A stretch of DNA of 64,000 nucleotides from Carposina sasakii (taxonomy: Eukaryota; Arthropoda; Insecta; Lepidoptera; Carposinidae), in contig CP053166.1 of the NCBI GenBank assembly GCA_014607495.2, positions 9,442,455 through 9,506,454 on the forward strand. Direction: 5' to 3'. A program made the translations under genes and the position numbers. Shown in pieces: positions 54,096-64,000 of this stretch (positions within the stretch are counted from its first letter, which is position 1; the number at the start of each line of letters is the position of its first letter). Below the pieces are notes generated by a model. The model had not been told where the DNA came from. It was given only the letters and a program-made list of their open reading frames with translations, and searched no databases.

Positions 54096-54238
54096 TGATC
54101 ATCATCATCATCTTTATCATCATCCTGCCCTTATCCAATAATATTATGGGGTCGGTGCAATATGGTTTCTTTCGAAACTCTCATTGCCAAAGATTTGACA
54201 TTTGTTTGACGGCCGGCTGCCTGCCTGACGCCAACCCT
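54096..54238 (-). mobile_element. LINE tail with ATC run
   Basis: CATCATCATCATCTTTATCA, CCTGCCCTTATCCAATAATA, TTATGGGGTCGGTGCAATAT. Same family as the split piece at 16891-17130. On minus the ATG-type tail is at the 3' end. Confidence 0.6.
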
Positions 54239-54245
54239 CCACGGG

Positions 54246-54371
54246 TGTAGCTTAGTGACAATTTTAGAAAATTCGTACATGAAATAAATTCAGTGGTACA
54301 GGCCCGTGACTGGTATCGAACCCACGCCTTCTGACTGAAAGGCGCACGTGTTAACCATTAGGCTAAAAGAG
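54246..54371 (-). mobile_element. SINE-B head fragment
   Basis: GTGTAGCTTAGTGACAATTT, ATGAAATAAATTCAGTGGTA and the B-box region CGTGACTGGTATCGAACCCA with CGCACGTGTTAACCATTAGG. The tRNA-like half is well kept; the 3' body is missing. Confidence 0.75.
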
Positions 54372-54433
54372 TAAATATTATGGGTTCGATACGCCAACTT
54401 ATGCTTGACAGACCGTAACTAATATAGAAAGTG

Positions 54434-54864
54434 ACAAAAAACATAATTTAAAAAATCCAAAAACCCGACTGCTTAAAAAAGAACCACATAATGTACATAA
54501 TAAAAAAAACTGAAATGAAAAAAAACAAGCACTTAGATCTCCGGTGGTCTAGAATTCTATAATATTATTATGGAATGAATACTATTGAAGAACATTAAAT
54601 ATTTTCTAATGATCGTAATAAAACAACTGAACAGCCAGGATCCATTGAAATATTAGCTTGGCTGTCGGATAATGGATCCCGACTGTTCAGTTGTTTTGTT
54701 ACATCATTAGAAAATATTTTATTTTCTGCAATAGAATTCTAGACCACCGGATATCTAATACCTAAGTACTTATTTTTTTTTTTGTTTTTTTTTTTTTATT
54801 ATGTACATTATTTAGTTCTTTTTTAAGCAGTCGGGTTTTTGGATTTTTTTAATTATGTTTTTTT
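54434..54864. repeat. 430-bp long inverted repeat
   Basis: AAAATCCAAAAACCCGACTG at left and CAGTCGGGTTTTTGGATTTT at right; further inside ATCTCCGGTGGTCTAGAATT against AATTCTAGACCACCGGATAT, and CAACTGAACAGCCAGGATCC against its mirror. Arms about 190 bp. Likely a non-autonomous foldback transposon. Confidence 0.75.
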
Positions 54865-56580
54865 ATTTTATACTTTTTTGTTATGAGTACCTAGCTACTA
54901 ATAGATACGCTTCAAGAAACATGCTCAACATGCTCGGCAGCAAGAAGTTTTCGTCTTGCTGCTGTCTAAAAACTTATAAGTGAGAATGGTTTGTTACGCA
55001 ACTTTCAATCGAAATAGATCCTAAACGGTTAGTCAAATTGAGAAATGTTGAAAGAAACCTAAAAATGATACATAAATACCTATTCAACGATACCCCACTC
55101 GATGTAGTTTGTCGAATTTAATTTTTTTATTTTCACTAAATGGCGTCCAGTAGTCGCCATATTAGATTTTCACTAACGTCATGTTAGTCACTTTACTGAC
55201 ACTCGCCGGACTAAGAGGAATCGATTGACGTATGAATCATTAAAATCGGCCGAGACGTTTGGTCTGTGTAGTGCTTCAAAGGAACATACAAACATGCATC
55301 TCTTCTTTAATGTTGTATGCCATATTTTTTTGTATATGTGCAATAAAGAATAAGAAAGAAAGAAAAATACATACATACATACATAGGCTGTTAAACACTA
55401 TACCATTCCTTTGCGTCGCGCAGTCGGGTAAAAAGTACAACTACACGGCCCGCCATATTAGATGACGAAAGGTCGTGTCGTCTAGTGGAAAAACGCCCAA
55501 TGAGTTTTATGTACTTTTCTAACGTACCAATTAAAACAATTGTAAACAAAAAGGGATTCTGTGTATATCATTTTATGGAGAACTTTCATAAATTAATCCA
55601 GTGTAATGAAAAAATTCTATAGGTATTTTTTTTTCTGCCTGAATCCACATACTACGAATATTTAAAACTACGAAGCTTCGTAGTAGCTCTCGTAGCAAAA
55701 CACAAGTGCTACGTATATTGCAGTAATCCTTTTGTACAAACTTTTAACAAAGTGATATTTCGTAAGTGATTAATTATTACTTATTTCTCTTTCGCGACAT
55801 GTTTGCTGGAAGAAATATCTCTGATTATAATAATTCTTTATGGCATAAAATATGGTACATAAGGTGTTACAGAGTTCAGTGTTTCACATATTTAGCTGTC
55901 GAACAGCATGCAAAATGTCTTTTAAACTAAGCTAAGTTTAGTCATATAAATTATCCGTTAAATAAATTATTTAATAAATTATTAGGTAGTATCAGTCAGA
56001 ACATAATTTTTATCTAGTATAATAAAATTTTACATTAGGTTATTAGATTTACGTTAACTACTTACATTGATATATTACATTTACATAATGGTCATTAAAA
56101 AAGTCACTTATGGAATAAAATTGATGTTGCAACAGCCATTTCAAAAGTACTTTCGTTCTACTCTTTAATATGTCCTGGAAGTCTATTATATATACGAATA
56201 CACATATTGTAGCAGTTTTTTGTAAACATTGTCGTTTTTGGGATATCTATTTGAATTCCTTGTACTGCGCGGAAAATTATCTTTGGCTGTAGTAAATCTG
56301 TTAAGGTAGTTTTTTTTAGAAATGTAGCCACTTCCTACATATTCATACAGGGTAGAGGTAGAACGCCTAGTTTATCAAATATAGGTCTACAGGAGTACCA
56401 TGGAGCAGCACCTGAATACATTTCTTCCGAAGTAGAAATATTCTATCGACATTCGTAGAGTTTCCCTAGATTATTAGGCCATATCGTAGGTTCGACGCAA
56501 GATGACCGTGATATGCCACGAGAGCAGTGTCTAAGTGCAAAAACAAATCTACATATTATTTTTTTTACATAGGTGATCTA
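54865..56580. other. Unassigned stretch
   Basis: CCATATTAGAT occurs at 55158 and 55451. (ACAT)n at 55367-55388. A Helitron-like phrase (TAAAATCGGCCGAGACGTTT) at 55239. The rest is AT-rich. Confidence 0.35.
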
Positions 56581-56840
56581 CAGGGTGTAACAAACAGGGT
56601 ATGTTAAGTGAAAAGCTATGCAAATAGCCCACTATAGAGAACCTATCTAGAAAATTTGAGACTCGAAATCACACGTTTATTTTTCAAGATTGTATGGAAA
56701 TTCCTGAGACATTTAAGAATCTCCATACTATCTTGAAAAATAAACATGTGGTTTCGAGTCTCAAATTCTGTGGATAGGTTCTCTATAGTGAGCTATTTAC
56801 ATAGCTTTTCGCTTAACATACCCTTTTTGTTACACCCTGT
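56581..56840. mobile_element. MITE-3, full palindrome, 260 bp
   Basis: CAGGGTGTAACAAACAGGGT to ACCCTTTTTGTTACACCCTG, flanked by TA. Arms pair along nearly the whole length (ATAGAGAACCTATCTAGAAA / GTGGATAGGTTCTCTATAGT; TTTATTTTTCAAGATTGTAT / ATACTATCTTGAAAAATAAA). The second copy is at 40130. Confidence 0.85.
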
Positions 56841-57190
56841 ATATGATCCTTCCAGTTACAATGATGATCTATTAAGAGATAAGCACGCCTTTGTATATCT
56901 TTCTTGTTATAAAATTTATATAAAATTATATAGAACTTCTTGATATAAAACTTTACTGTGTACAAAACAGCATAAGAATAAGAATTATATTATTTAAGTA
57001 GTCGATAGTTAAACTATAGATACTAATATACGGCAATAGAATCCCGTTTTAAGGCATTTTAGTGTTTCCTATTACATTTTGAAGTTTTTATACGGTTTAC
57101 ATTATGGTTTTATACGTATTAAGTTCTCTGCACAAAGCATTTCGAAAATGAACAATTTTAAAAATTATTATTTATTTGCTCAAAACATGG
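56841..57190. other. Unassigned stretch
   Basis: AT-rich, no feature. Confidence 0.3.
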
Positions 57191-57377
57191 AACAAGACAA
57201 AATATCGCAATCATCCGGGATAAAAAGTAGCCTATGTGTTAATCCAGGATGTCAGCTAGCTCCATACCAAATTTTATTAAAATCGCTTCAGCCGTTTTTA
57301 CGTGAAAGAGTAATTAACATCCATCCATCCATCCATCTATCCATCCACAAACTGTCGCATTTATAATATTAGTAAGA
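57191..57377 (-). mobile_element. Helitron copy, 3' end truncated
   Basis: Minus start A|TCTTACTAATATTATAAATG, long (GGAT) run, TGGTATGGAGCTAGCTGACA, and GGCTACTTTTTATCCCGG. It stops before the GC hairpin. A 95-codon ORF over it is chance. Confidence 0.65.
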
Positions 57378-57499
57378 TGATAAGATCCGAGACATATTTC
57401 ACCAAAAAATGTGACAAGAAAATATTTTAATTTATTGAGCAAAGTTACAATATTTATTTATTATTACAATGCTGCATTGTACAGCCACGTTTTGCTTAA

Positions 57500-57528
57500 G
57501 CCACTCCTTGTGTTACACCCTGTACCTA
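57500..57528. mobile_element. MITE-3-like right end fragment
   Basis: CCTTGTGTTACACCCTG followed by TA; only the terminus remains. Confidence 0.4.
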
Positions 57529-58401
57529 CAGTAGTCATGTATATGTATAGTATATCCTCTTCCACGTCTAGGATATGAGATTCTTCAGACTATGAATGAT
57601 GTAGGGGTCCGTCCCCTTAATGACGAAATTCCAATGTAAATCGCGGGACCTTTTCTACTCACATACTATTCTTGGACCCGTTTTCAAGATTTATACATAA
57701 TGCCAGTTTTTTGTGTCCATCAGGATGACTGTACAAAGTGACTGATTACCGTTTATGTACTACCAATATTTAATACCTAATTGCTACTATTTAGTACCTA
57801 TATGCTCATATTTGGTACCTAGGTAATAATAAAGATATTTAATTAATAAAGTGGGCAGCCATTGTGATGTTAGGATGACCGGCCAAATTCAGTATTACTG
57901 ATTTGGACCCCGATATTCGCATCTACACACGCGGTAGCGTGTCAAGCCAAAGTTCCGGCTAGCAAAACGCCAAGCAGAACCGTGTGTAATTTTACACGAA
58001 CCATTTGAAGCCACGTTTGACACTCTCATAATTCAAAAACTGTTTCCACGTAAACTTGTCAAATTTGGCGCACATATTGAGGCTTGCGAAATTGATATGT
58101 GCTCCAATATGTAAGAACTAGCCAAAACAGACCTCAGGCAGAATATCCTAAGTTATAAGAAGAAATTATGTATTATGTTGTTATAAATACACTTTAAGGA
58201 TTGACAATTGAACTTGGCACCCATTTAGATATCACTTCTTTTGTCTTTGGCTCTCAATTTCACATTTATATTTTTGATGATTCCTTTTTACATAATAATT
58301 TAGTACCTAATTGGTACCTACACATATATTTTATAGAGACGACATATTTTTCTAAGTCATAATGTCAAAGTAGTACCCACATTATCATTTAGGTTCGTTC
58401 G
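57529..58401. other. Unassigned stretch
   Basis: 57900-58090 has higher GC and a GCGGTAGCGTG motif with no second copy. No ORF. Confidence 0.35.
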
Positions 58402-58661
58402 AAATCATCATCATCATCAGCCTATTGCAGTCCACTGCTGGACGTAGGCCTCCCCCGGGGCACGCCACAAGACTGCCATGGGGGGTATTTGTCCATAGTC
58501 ACCACGCTGGGCAGGCCGGTTGGTGACCGCAGTTTGTATTTTGGACTATGTTGTCAACACGGGAGGCGCTGCTGGAAACCCTTAATCGCCTTGTACGATA
58601 CCCACGAGCAGACATGGGGTGGTACAAATTCTACTCTGCCGGCACCACGCGGCATCGTCCT
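58402..58661 (-). mobile_element. LINE 3' end with ATC tail
   Basis: Minus strand: CGTGGTGCCGGCAGAGTAGA, then GCAGCGCCTCCCGTG, then codons GEAYVQQWTAIG and stop, then (ATG)n. Same family as 40994-41116 but 140 bp longer. Reading frame upstream is broken. Confidence 0.8.
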
Positions 58662-59171
58662 AAATAAGAATTACATAATATTTTGGTACCAACACAAAAC
58701 ATTAACGGTATTATAAAATATTTTTTTCTAAATTTAAATTGTGTTTTTTTTTAATTTTCTTTTTCTAATGATGTGATGCGCTTAGAACATATTGTGTATT
58801 AATGTGCCAACATTGTAAAGAGTTACAGTCTAGTTTAATTTTATGAATGTATAGGACTATATTAATTACAGATTGTAACTTGTTTTGTTAGCCAAATAAA
58901 AAAATATATATAAACATCATGGTGTTACCGAGATGGCTAGGGTATAGCTACGAGATGAAAAATACGTTGCCTTTTGACAGATATTCCACATAGTGTCAAA
59001 TGTCATTTTAAACGGTGTATTAGCAGTAGTATTACTCTAGACTCGTTTTTGTAATAAAATCGAAAAATCGCAAAGAAAAAACCCCGTATGCTATATATAT
59101 ATAAAGAAAAATCGCCATTACAGGTAAATAAGTATGCCTTTGTGTGTTCAGTATTAACTGTAATTATTATA
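58662..59171. other. Unassigned stretch
   Basis: AT-rich; 58960-59040 shares TGACA.ATATGCC-like phrases with 9770 only weakly. Confidence 0.3.
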
Positions 59172-59546
59172 CAGGTGATTTTTGGTCGTCAACGTTCCCG
59201 AAAACTACAAAATCTCCTCCTCTCCTCATCACGATCATTTTTCTCTATACCTGGGAAGTGTCTGGTTTCCAAAATATTAGGGTCCAAATTTAAGTAAATA
59301 TATTGCGTTTTTATGCATAAATGCACACAGACGCGCGTAGCAAAATTTTTTCAGGAAAAATAGTTTATATCTGTCTATGAAAAAACTAGCATAAACACTG
59401 GACACTATAAATTTCGCCCAATCAAGTAATATTTTTTTTTCCAAAAAAATTACATTGTTTCCCAGCATTTTTTTGACATAAAGTTACTTTATTTGATGTA
59501 TAGAGTACGTACCATTCGTTAAGGGTGGCAACGAAAAAACACCCTG
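59172..59546 (+). mobile_element. MITE-1 copy
   Basis: CAGGTGATTTTTGGTCGTCA (one G lost) to AACGAAAAAACACCCTG, flanked by TA. Interior intact. Confidence 0.8.
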
Positions 59547-60504
59547 TATTATATTTTCTATTTAAATGAGATTTATTTCTGCTTTAGTAGTTATGTACGA
59601 CTTAAATATTATGATATTAAAGTATGAATGTTTTTGTGTTGTGTAAGATTTAAAAATAATTATTATAATGAGTGCCAGATTTGAGATATTGTTAGTTCCT
59701 ATATAATTAATGATTAAACGAGCTTACCTAGTATGTGAAGTTCGATCATAATTATACGAAGTGCTTTTGTTCGGCTTCAGGTGCCAACATAAAAAGGGAG
59801 ATACCCCCAAAATAGCGATGAGGAGTGTCAGAACTGGGTCATCTACTACAAGTAATTAAATTAGGTAGAAAATAATTATTTCTTACAGGTTACTCATCTC
59901 GAGAACAAAGCACGAGTATAATTTCCTAGCATTATTTCACCTAAAAGTCAAAATTTCCGAAATGTTGTATAGTTTGCGCTTTTTTTTTAAAATTTCTTCC
60001 GATGGGGTATTTCTTTTTTAGCAAAAAATAGTCGGTCAAGGGTTTTTTGAATTGGTTTTATTTACAATATTAGGTAATATCGTAAAAGCCTCACGGGGTT
60101 GGCGTTAGGTAGGTCCAATCGGGCCACAAAACAAAGGTATAACCGTAACTCTTTTTAGCGTAAGGTGTCAAAATAGAAAAAGCTCAACATAAGAAAATTC
60201 ACATATTTAACTAAAGAGCGTTCAAAGCCGTCTCGAGCAGTTTTCGATATTTCAAGAATTTACTCGACTAAAAACTTAAACATTTTTAACATGAAGCCAA
60301 GCAAATCTGCTCCGTATGCTATCATACGATATAGTCCATAACATGTGCACGCACATGTTTGTTTTAGTTTAAAATTATCACGTGCCTCTGCGCCTTATAG
60401 GTTTAATTTCTTAGTTGAAAAATAACTGAAGTGAAGTTTTAGTTTTTATACTCCCGAGTAAGAATTAATTTAGCCGTATATGTCTGCTTTATATGTGAAA
60501 ATAA
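59547..60504. other. Unassigned stretch
   Basis: No ORF over 60 codons and no partner seen. Confidence 0.3.
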
Positions 60505-60550
60505 TCCTACTAATATTACGAACGCGAAAGTTTCTGAGTAAGTAAGTAAA
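60505..60550 (+). mobile_element. Helitron 5' end fragment
   Basis: A|TCCTACTAATATTACGAACG, CGAAAGTTTCTGAGTAAGTA; stops after 46 bp. Confidence 0.55.
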
Positions 60551-60576
60551 CTTCACAATAATAATATAGCTTACTA

Positions 60577-60795
60577 CTAGACGGCCGCGACTTCGTCCGC
60601 GTGGATTGCAGAAAAAACAAAAAGTCGAAATTATCCAAGATAAAAATATTTTCTCGGGATAAAAAGTGGCCTATGTGTTAATACAGAGTGTCAGCTAACT
60701 CCATATTAAATTTTATTAAAATCGTTTCAGCCGTTTTTACGTGAAAGAGTAACAAACATCCATCCATCCATCTATCCATCCATACTTACAAACTT
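60577..60795 (-). mobile_element. Helitron copy, 5' end truncated
   Basis: Minus end GTCGCGGCCGTCTAG|T with hairpin, CAATCCACGCGGACGAAGTC, and a (GGAT) run near the other side. Together with 60505-60550 it forms a head-to-tail jumble of two partial copies; 60796-60840 (AATCTCGGATAATTTCGATA) is a third scrap in plus orientation. Confidence 0.65.
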
Positions 60796-60839
60796 TTTAA
60801 TCTCGGATAATTTCGATATAATTATTTTTTCCGCGTGAG

Positions 60840-61323
60840 TTTAATTTCCTTTGTATTATGTTGTTGTCTACTTAGCTATTACAGCTGCTAATATATATAT
60901 ATATAAAAATTCTCACAATTAGTTATGTGAAAGAAAATATTCAAACATCTTCACATTCTCATAAACTGATATTATCATACGTTATCAAATCAGTAGGAAT
61001 AATTGCCTACTATGTATGTTTTGTAAATATACGCATTGAATTTAATTCATAATTCAAAACTAAAACGAGATATTTTATATAAAAAATACGTTAAATAAGT
61101 AGGTATATCTTGTGAAAATTGAATAATCCAACTTCACTTTTTTAAGTTTCTAACGCCTGTTTAGGGGCAATAGCAAAATCCGTTTGCGTACTCTTTTCTA
61201 CTACTTAAATCCGATTTGTTTCGAAGCTGTCATTTTCCGCATAAGTCATATCCCAGATTCGTCGCACTTCTAAGGTCATCTACAGACTATGTCATTGTAC
61301 AATTTGATGCCAATTAATTGTTT
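60840..61323. other. Unassigned stretch
   Basis: (TA)n at 60888-60905; AT-rich. Confidence 0.3.
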
Positions 61324-61388
61324 AGGGTCGATTTTCCAATACGAGTAGACCCATTTAGAAGAAATCTGAGGAGTAGGATACCTGACAT
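61324..61388 (+). mobile_element. MITE-8 end fragment
   Basis: AGGGTCGATTTTCCAATACG with nearby AGAAATCTGAGGAGTAGGAT; right end not found. Confidence 0.35.
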
Positions 61389-61492
61389 GAAGACAGTCAG
61401 ACATCTGTTTACAATTCTACCTCACTGATACATACATGTATAAATATAATAGTCAACAAAATACAAGTATTAGTCAAAATTTCATTGACATC

Positions 61493-61759
61493 ATGGACCA
61501 ACGAATACGATTGGCGAATATTGGTGGAAAGGCAGCCTTAGTCCCTGACCTTTCAACTGTTTGCAAATTCGTCGACAAACAAAAACGAAAAGTCAACAAA
61601 AAAGATCTACCATTACCACCATTACCATTTCGAAATTCAATCCAAACATCGCATTCTATTTGTCGCGAGAGTTTCATAAAATCGAGAATGCATTCGAATC
61701 TTTCGAACTCAAGTAAAACTTGCCATTCGATTACTAAACTCTCGATATACGTCGTTTAG
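61493..61759 (+). CDS. Hypothetical short ORF, doubtful
   Basis: An ATG at 61493 opens 88 codons (MDQRIRLANIGGKAALVPDL, VCKFVDKQKRKVNKKDLPLP, ending KLSIYVV, stop at 61757); the frame is open further upstream to 61436. The stretch is less AT-biased than its surroundings and overlaps no repeat I recognise. The protein is basic with a short proline-rich run and no known domain, signal peptide or membrane segment. Splice sites were not evident. It may be chance or part of an exon. Confidence 0.15.
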   Translation: MDQRIRLANIGGKAALVPDLSTVCKFVDKQKRKVNKKDLPLPPLPFRNSIQTSHSICRESFIKSRMHSNLSNSSKTCHSITKLSIYVV

Positions 61760-62142
61760 CTTCAATCGATACGGGATTTTCAGCGAAATGTTGACGATTG
61801 CTATTTCTTATGTCTTGATTGATTGCTGTAGATTGTAGGTTTTTTATGTCGTGAAATAGATTTCTTTTGTCTTTTTTTGTGATGAAATACTTTCATCATT
61901 GTTGTTATAAAGCAATTTTGCCGTTGCTCAGATATTTATTTAATTTGTCTCGGTTTTTTGGAAATAACGATGCCTTGTTATTTTGTTTCGTGTTGCAATT
62001 TCAAAAATCGAGTAGGTAAGTACGAGTCAACTTGTCAATGACATCGTGAGAAAAAATTGCTAGAGATGTGCGAATATGCGTTGCGAGGAATGTTATTTTT
62101 AAGAATAAATGGAATTGCTTCATTTTCCTTAAAAAGGATCGG
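61760..62142. other. Unassigned stretch
   Basis: T-rich after the ORF; no feature. Confidence 0.3.
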
Positions 62143-62358
62143 ACTGCCGATTGGTGTAATTAGTAGTGGCCCTGCCAGAGACACCTTAGGTCCTGGGTTC
62201 GAATCCCGGTAGGTGCAAACATTGATATGATGAATTTTGATGTTTAATTCCGAGCCATGGATGTTTCCTATGTATTTATATATCGTTGCTTTGTAGCCAC
62301 GACACAAGACCTTAGGGATCTTAGTGTGACACTAGGTCAATGTGTTGTGAAGTGTATA
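62143..62358 (+). mobile_element. SINE-C, tRNA-derived
   Basis: A weak A box (GATTGGTGTAATTAGTAG), a clear B box (GGTCCTGGGTTCGAATCCCG), then TAATTCCGAGCCATGG, ATGTATTTATATATCGTTGC and CCACGACACAAGACC before an A-rich end. It resembles a SINE type common in Lepidoptera, from memory. No target duplication identified; single copy in the window. A 90-codon antisense ORF is spurious. Confidence 0.65.
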
Positions 62359-64000
62359 AAAAGAACATAAAAGTAGAAAAGAAAGAATTGGTGCCCTCGT
62401 CAGCAACGTAGCATAGCAATGTCTAAAACGGCAGCCACAGCACCATAAGTTTCATATCATTATTGTCAACCGTACGTACCTAACTACCTTTTATACAAAT
62501 AGGTTAAGTCAATAACATTGAGCAACATTTCACCATCTAGTTCAAAACGCGCACAATTTAATAATACAAACGTTATAGGAGGATTCAATTAAGATACGGT
62601 TCAGGTAAGTCTTGTGTCGGCTAAAACTGGCGGCGCTAACTGGAAATACCAGGGAATAGAGGAAATTTCTCACGTTCCATAGTTTATTTAATTTTACGTA
62701 TTTGTGCAGCGGTGAATTTGAAATCCCGCTGCGTTTAATAATAAACTTGTGATTTCCGCAGTTTCGAGGTTCGGGAACTGGTGTAGGTTGTTACTAGCTG
62801 ATCCTTGCAATGTGGATCTACCATAAGTGTACTTAACCACTACAATTAATTACATTATGTGGTTTCTTTCAAAGGGATATGATACATTTTTAGAGTTTCA
62901 TGAAAAAAACACGGAAACGGTCACAGCCAATTTGCTCTAAATTTATCTGAACCTAATCAGATGAAATTTAACAGGTTAGTGTAATCCTGTAACCCACAGA
63001 TTCATAAAGTAAATACTTCAATATTTTTTTATTGAGACACCTATATTATCTGCTGCAAAACTTGCAAGTTTCATCAAAATTAGTAAGGTTTTTGCAAAAA
63101 GTAACAAGCATCGAAACATCGTCGCTCGCAAACTTTCACGCTTACATTACTAGACGGAAGGAATATGTGGCCTGGAAACGCGCAATCCTTCCTACGAGCT
63201 CCCGAACTCACTATCTAGTTCCGAAGTTGAGAGCGGATCGTTAGCACAGTTCCAAACCCATGTTTGTCTTCGTGGTCCGTGTTTGCCACACGTCGTCGAC
63301 ACTTGACGCAATTCTGTTACGTAGTTCGCCTTGCTGTGGGTGTTGGAGCAAATTGTTGGACGAATACGTCTGATGGTGTCAAGATTTGACTGGTTTGGCC
63401 AAGTTTGCTGTTAGATTGGACTTTCCCCCGTATGATAAGTCGTTGACTTACACTTTAATCACACTCCACTACTGTAAAAAAAATAAAAACGCATGCAAGG
63501 CGTGGCTGTAGAATATATAATTCTCCATTGTGAACCTGTAGTTCTGTTACCACATTTTTGGAACACAAAAAAGTAAACGAGTTGAGTAAAATACAAAAAA
63601 AAAGTATTACTATCTCTTAACGAAATATCATCATGTGAAAAGTAACAACAAATAATATAACCGTTAGGTACAAAGGGGACCTCAGTTTCGATTCCCAAAG
63701 ACTCTTGAGGGTGAAATTCTTCGAAATAGATCTGTTGACCGCCCTTGACGACCTTGAGCAGTGAACTTTACTTAAATGTAGCTGACACAACGAAAAACAC
63801 GAGGATTTCTGCTGATATCCAAATTTCAATTCAAAAGTAGAGCCCAAGATGACGAGTCTTAACCCTGTATCATTAATCTTTGACTCCAACTTCATCACAC
63901 TCAACCATTCAAAAATCTCTTATTTTAAAGAAAGCAAGGTACCATCTTTCACCCAAGTGAAGGGAAAAATTGTCACTAGGAATATAATGATTATACATTG
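62359..64000. other. Unassigned stretch with a worn Helitron piece
   Basis: 63060-63165 (CAAACTTTCACGCTTACATT, preceded by AAAAAGTAACAAGCATCG) looks like a decayed Helitron 5' part on minus. 63160-63420 is GC-richer without a convincing ORF. Several 70-95 codon ORFs have no family resemblance. Confidence 0.35.

Noticed and set aside
1..64000. Endogenous viral genes or a bacterial-style gene cluster
   Set aside because: No capsid, envelope, polymerase or operon-like ORFs were seen in the six frames.

Overview
The window looks like 64 kb of intergenic or intronic nuclear DNA from an insect, most probably a moth or butterfly (Lepidoptera). It is AT-rich and has no long open reading frame and no complete gene I can recognise. 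It is densely packed with old mobile-element pieces typical of lepidopteran genomes: Helitrons with TC...CTAG|T ends, tRNA-headed SINEs, 3' ends of RTE-like and CR1/Jockey-like LINEs with ATC-type tails, and CAGGGTG-ended miniature elements. Family names are from memory of such repeats; no search was run. Labels such as 'family A' or 'MITE-1' are mine and group copies that match each other inside this window.

Layout. 1-7.8 kb: Helitrons, a family A copy, a 277-bp inverted repeat, a tRNA-like module, MITE-2, SINE-B copies (one split cleanly by a Helitron) and a LINE 3' end. 8-16 kb: foldback elements, including a ~725-bp inverted repeat with a GC-rich hairpin inside; a 5'-truncated Lep1-like Helitron; and a 330-460 bp direct-repeat pair 1.3 kb apart. 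16-25 kb: mostly unassigned AT-rich DNA with family A copies, a third tRNA-like module and an RTE-like reverse-transcriptase remnant with three in-frame stops. 25-36 kb: three MITE-1 copies, a complete-looking 692-bp Lep1-like Helitron, a PIF/Harbinger-like MITE inside a family A copy, and MITE-2. 36.6-37.8 kb: a decayed Penelope-like retroelement on the minus strand with its GIY-YIG endonuclease end. 38-43 kb: nested insertions, notably a hAT element with an intact 8-bp target duplication and a LINE tail with a 13-bp duplication, both inside one family A copy. 43-54 kb: Helitrons, two related LINE fragments, a full-length SINE-B with target duplication, another LINE C-terminus, and a CpG-rich patch at 46.5-46.7 kb that is the best candidate for host exon or promoter sequence. 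54-64 kb: long inverted repeats, MITEs, Helitrons, a LINE tail, another SINE, and a short ORF of doubtful reality.

Nothing here works as a pathway. The copies do record an order of events: family A and SINE-B are older, and Helitrons, hAT, PIF-like and LINE insertions landed in them. I found no operon, CRISPR array, viral gene or novel multi-gene system. The most informative items are the internal empty-site evidence for Helitron insertion, the Penelope-like remnant, the unnamed family A repeat, the tRNA-like modules with a conserved flank, and several near-perfect hairpins.
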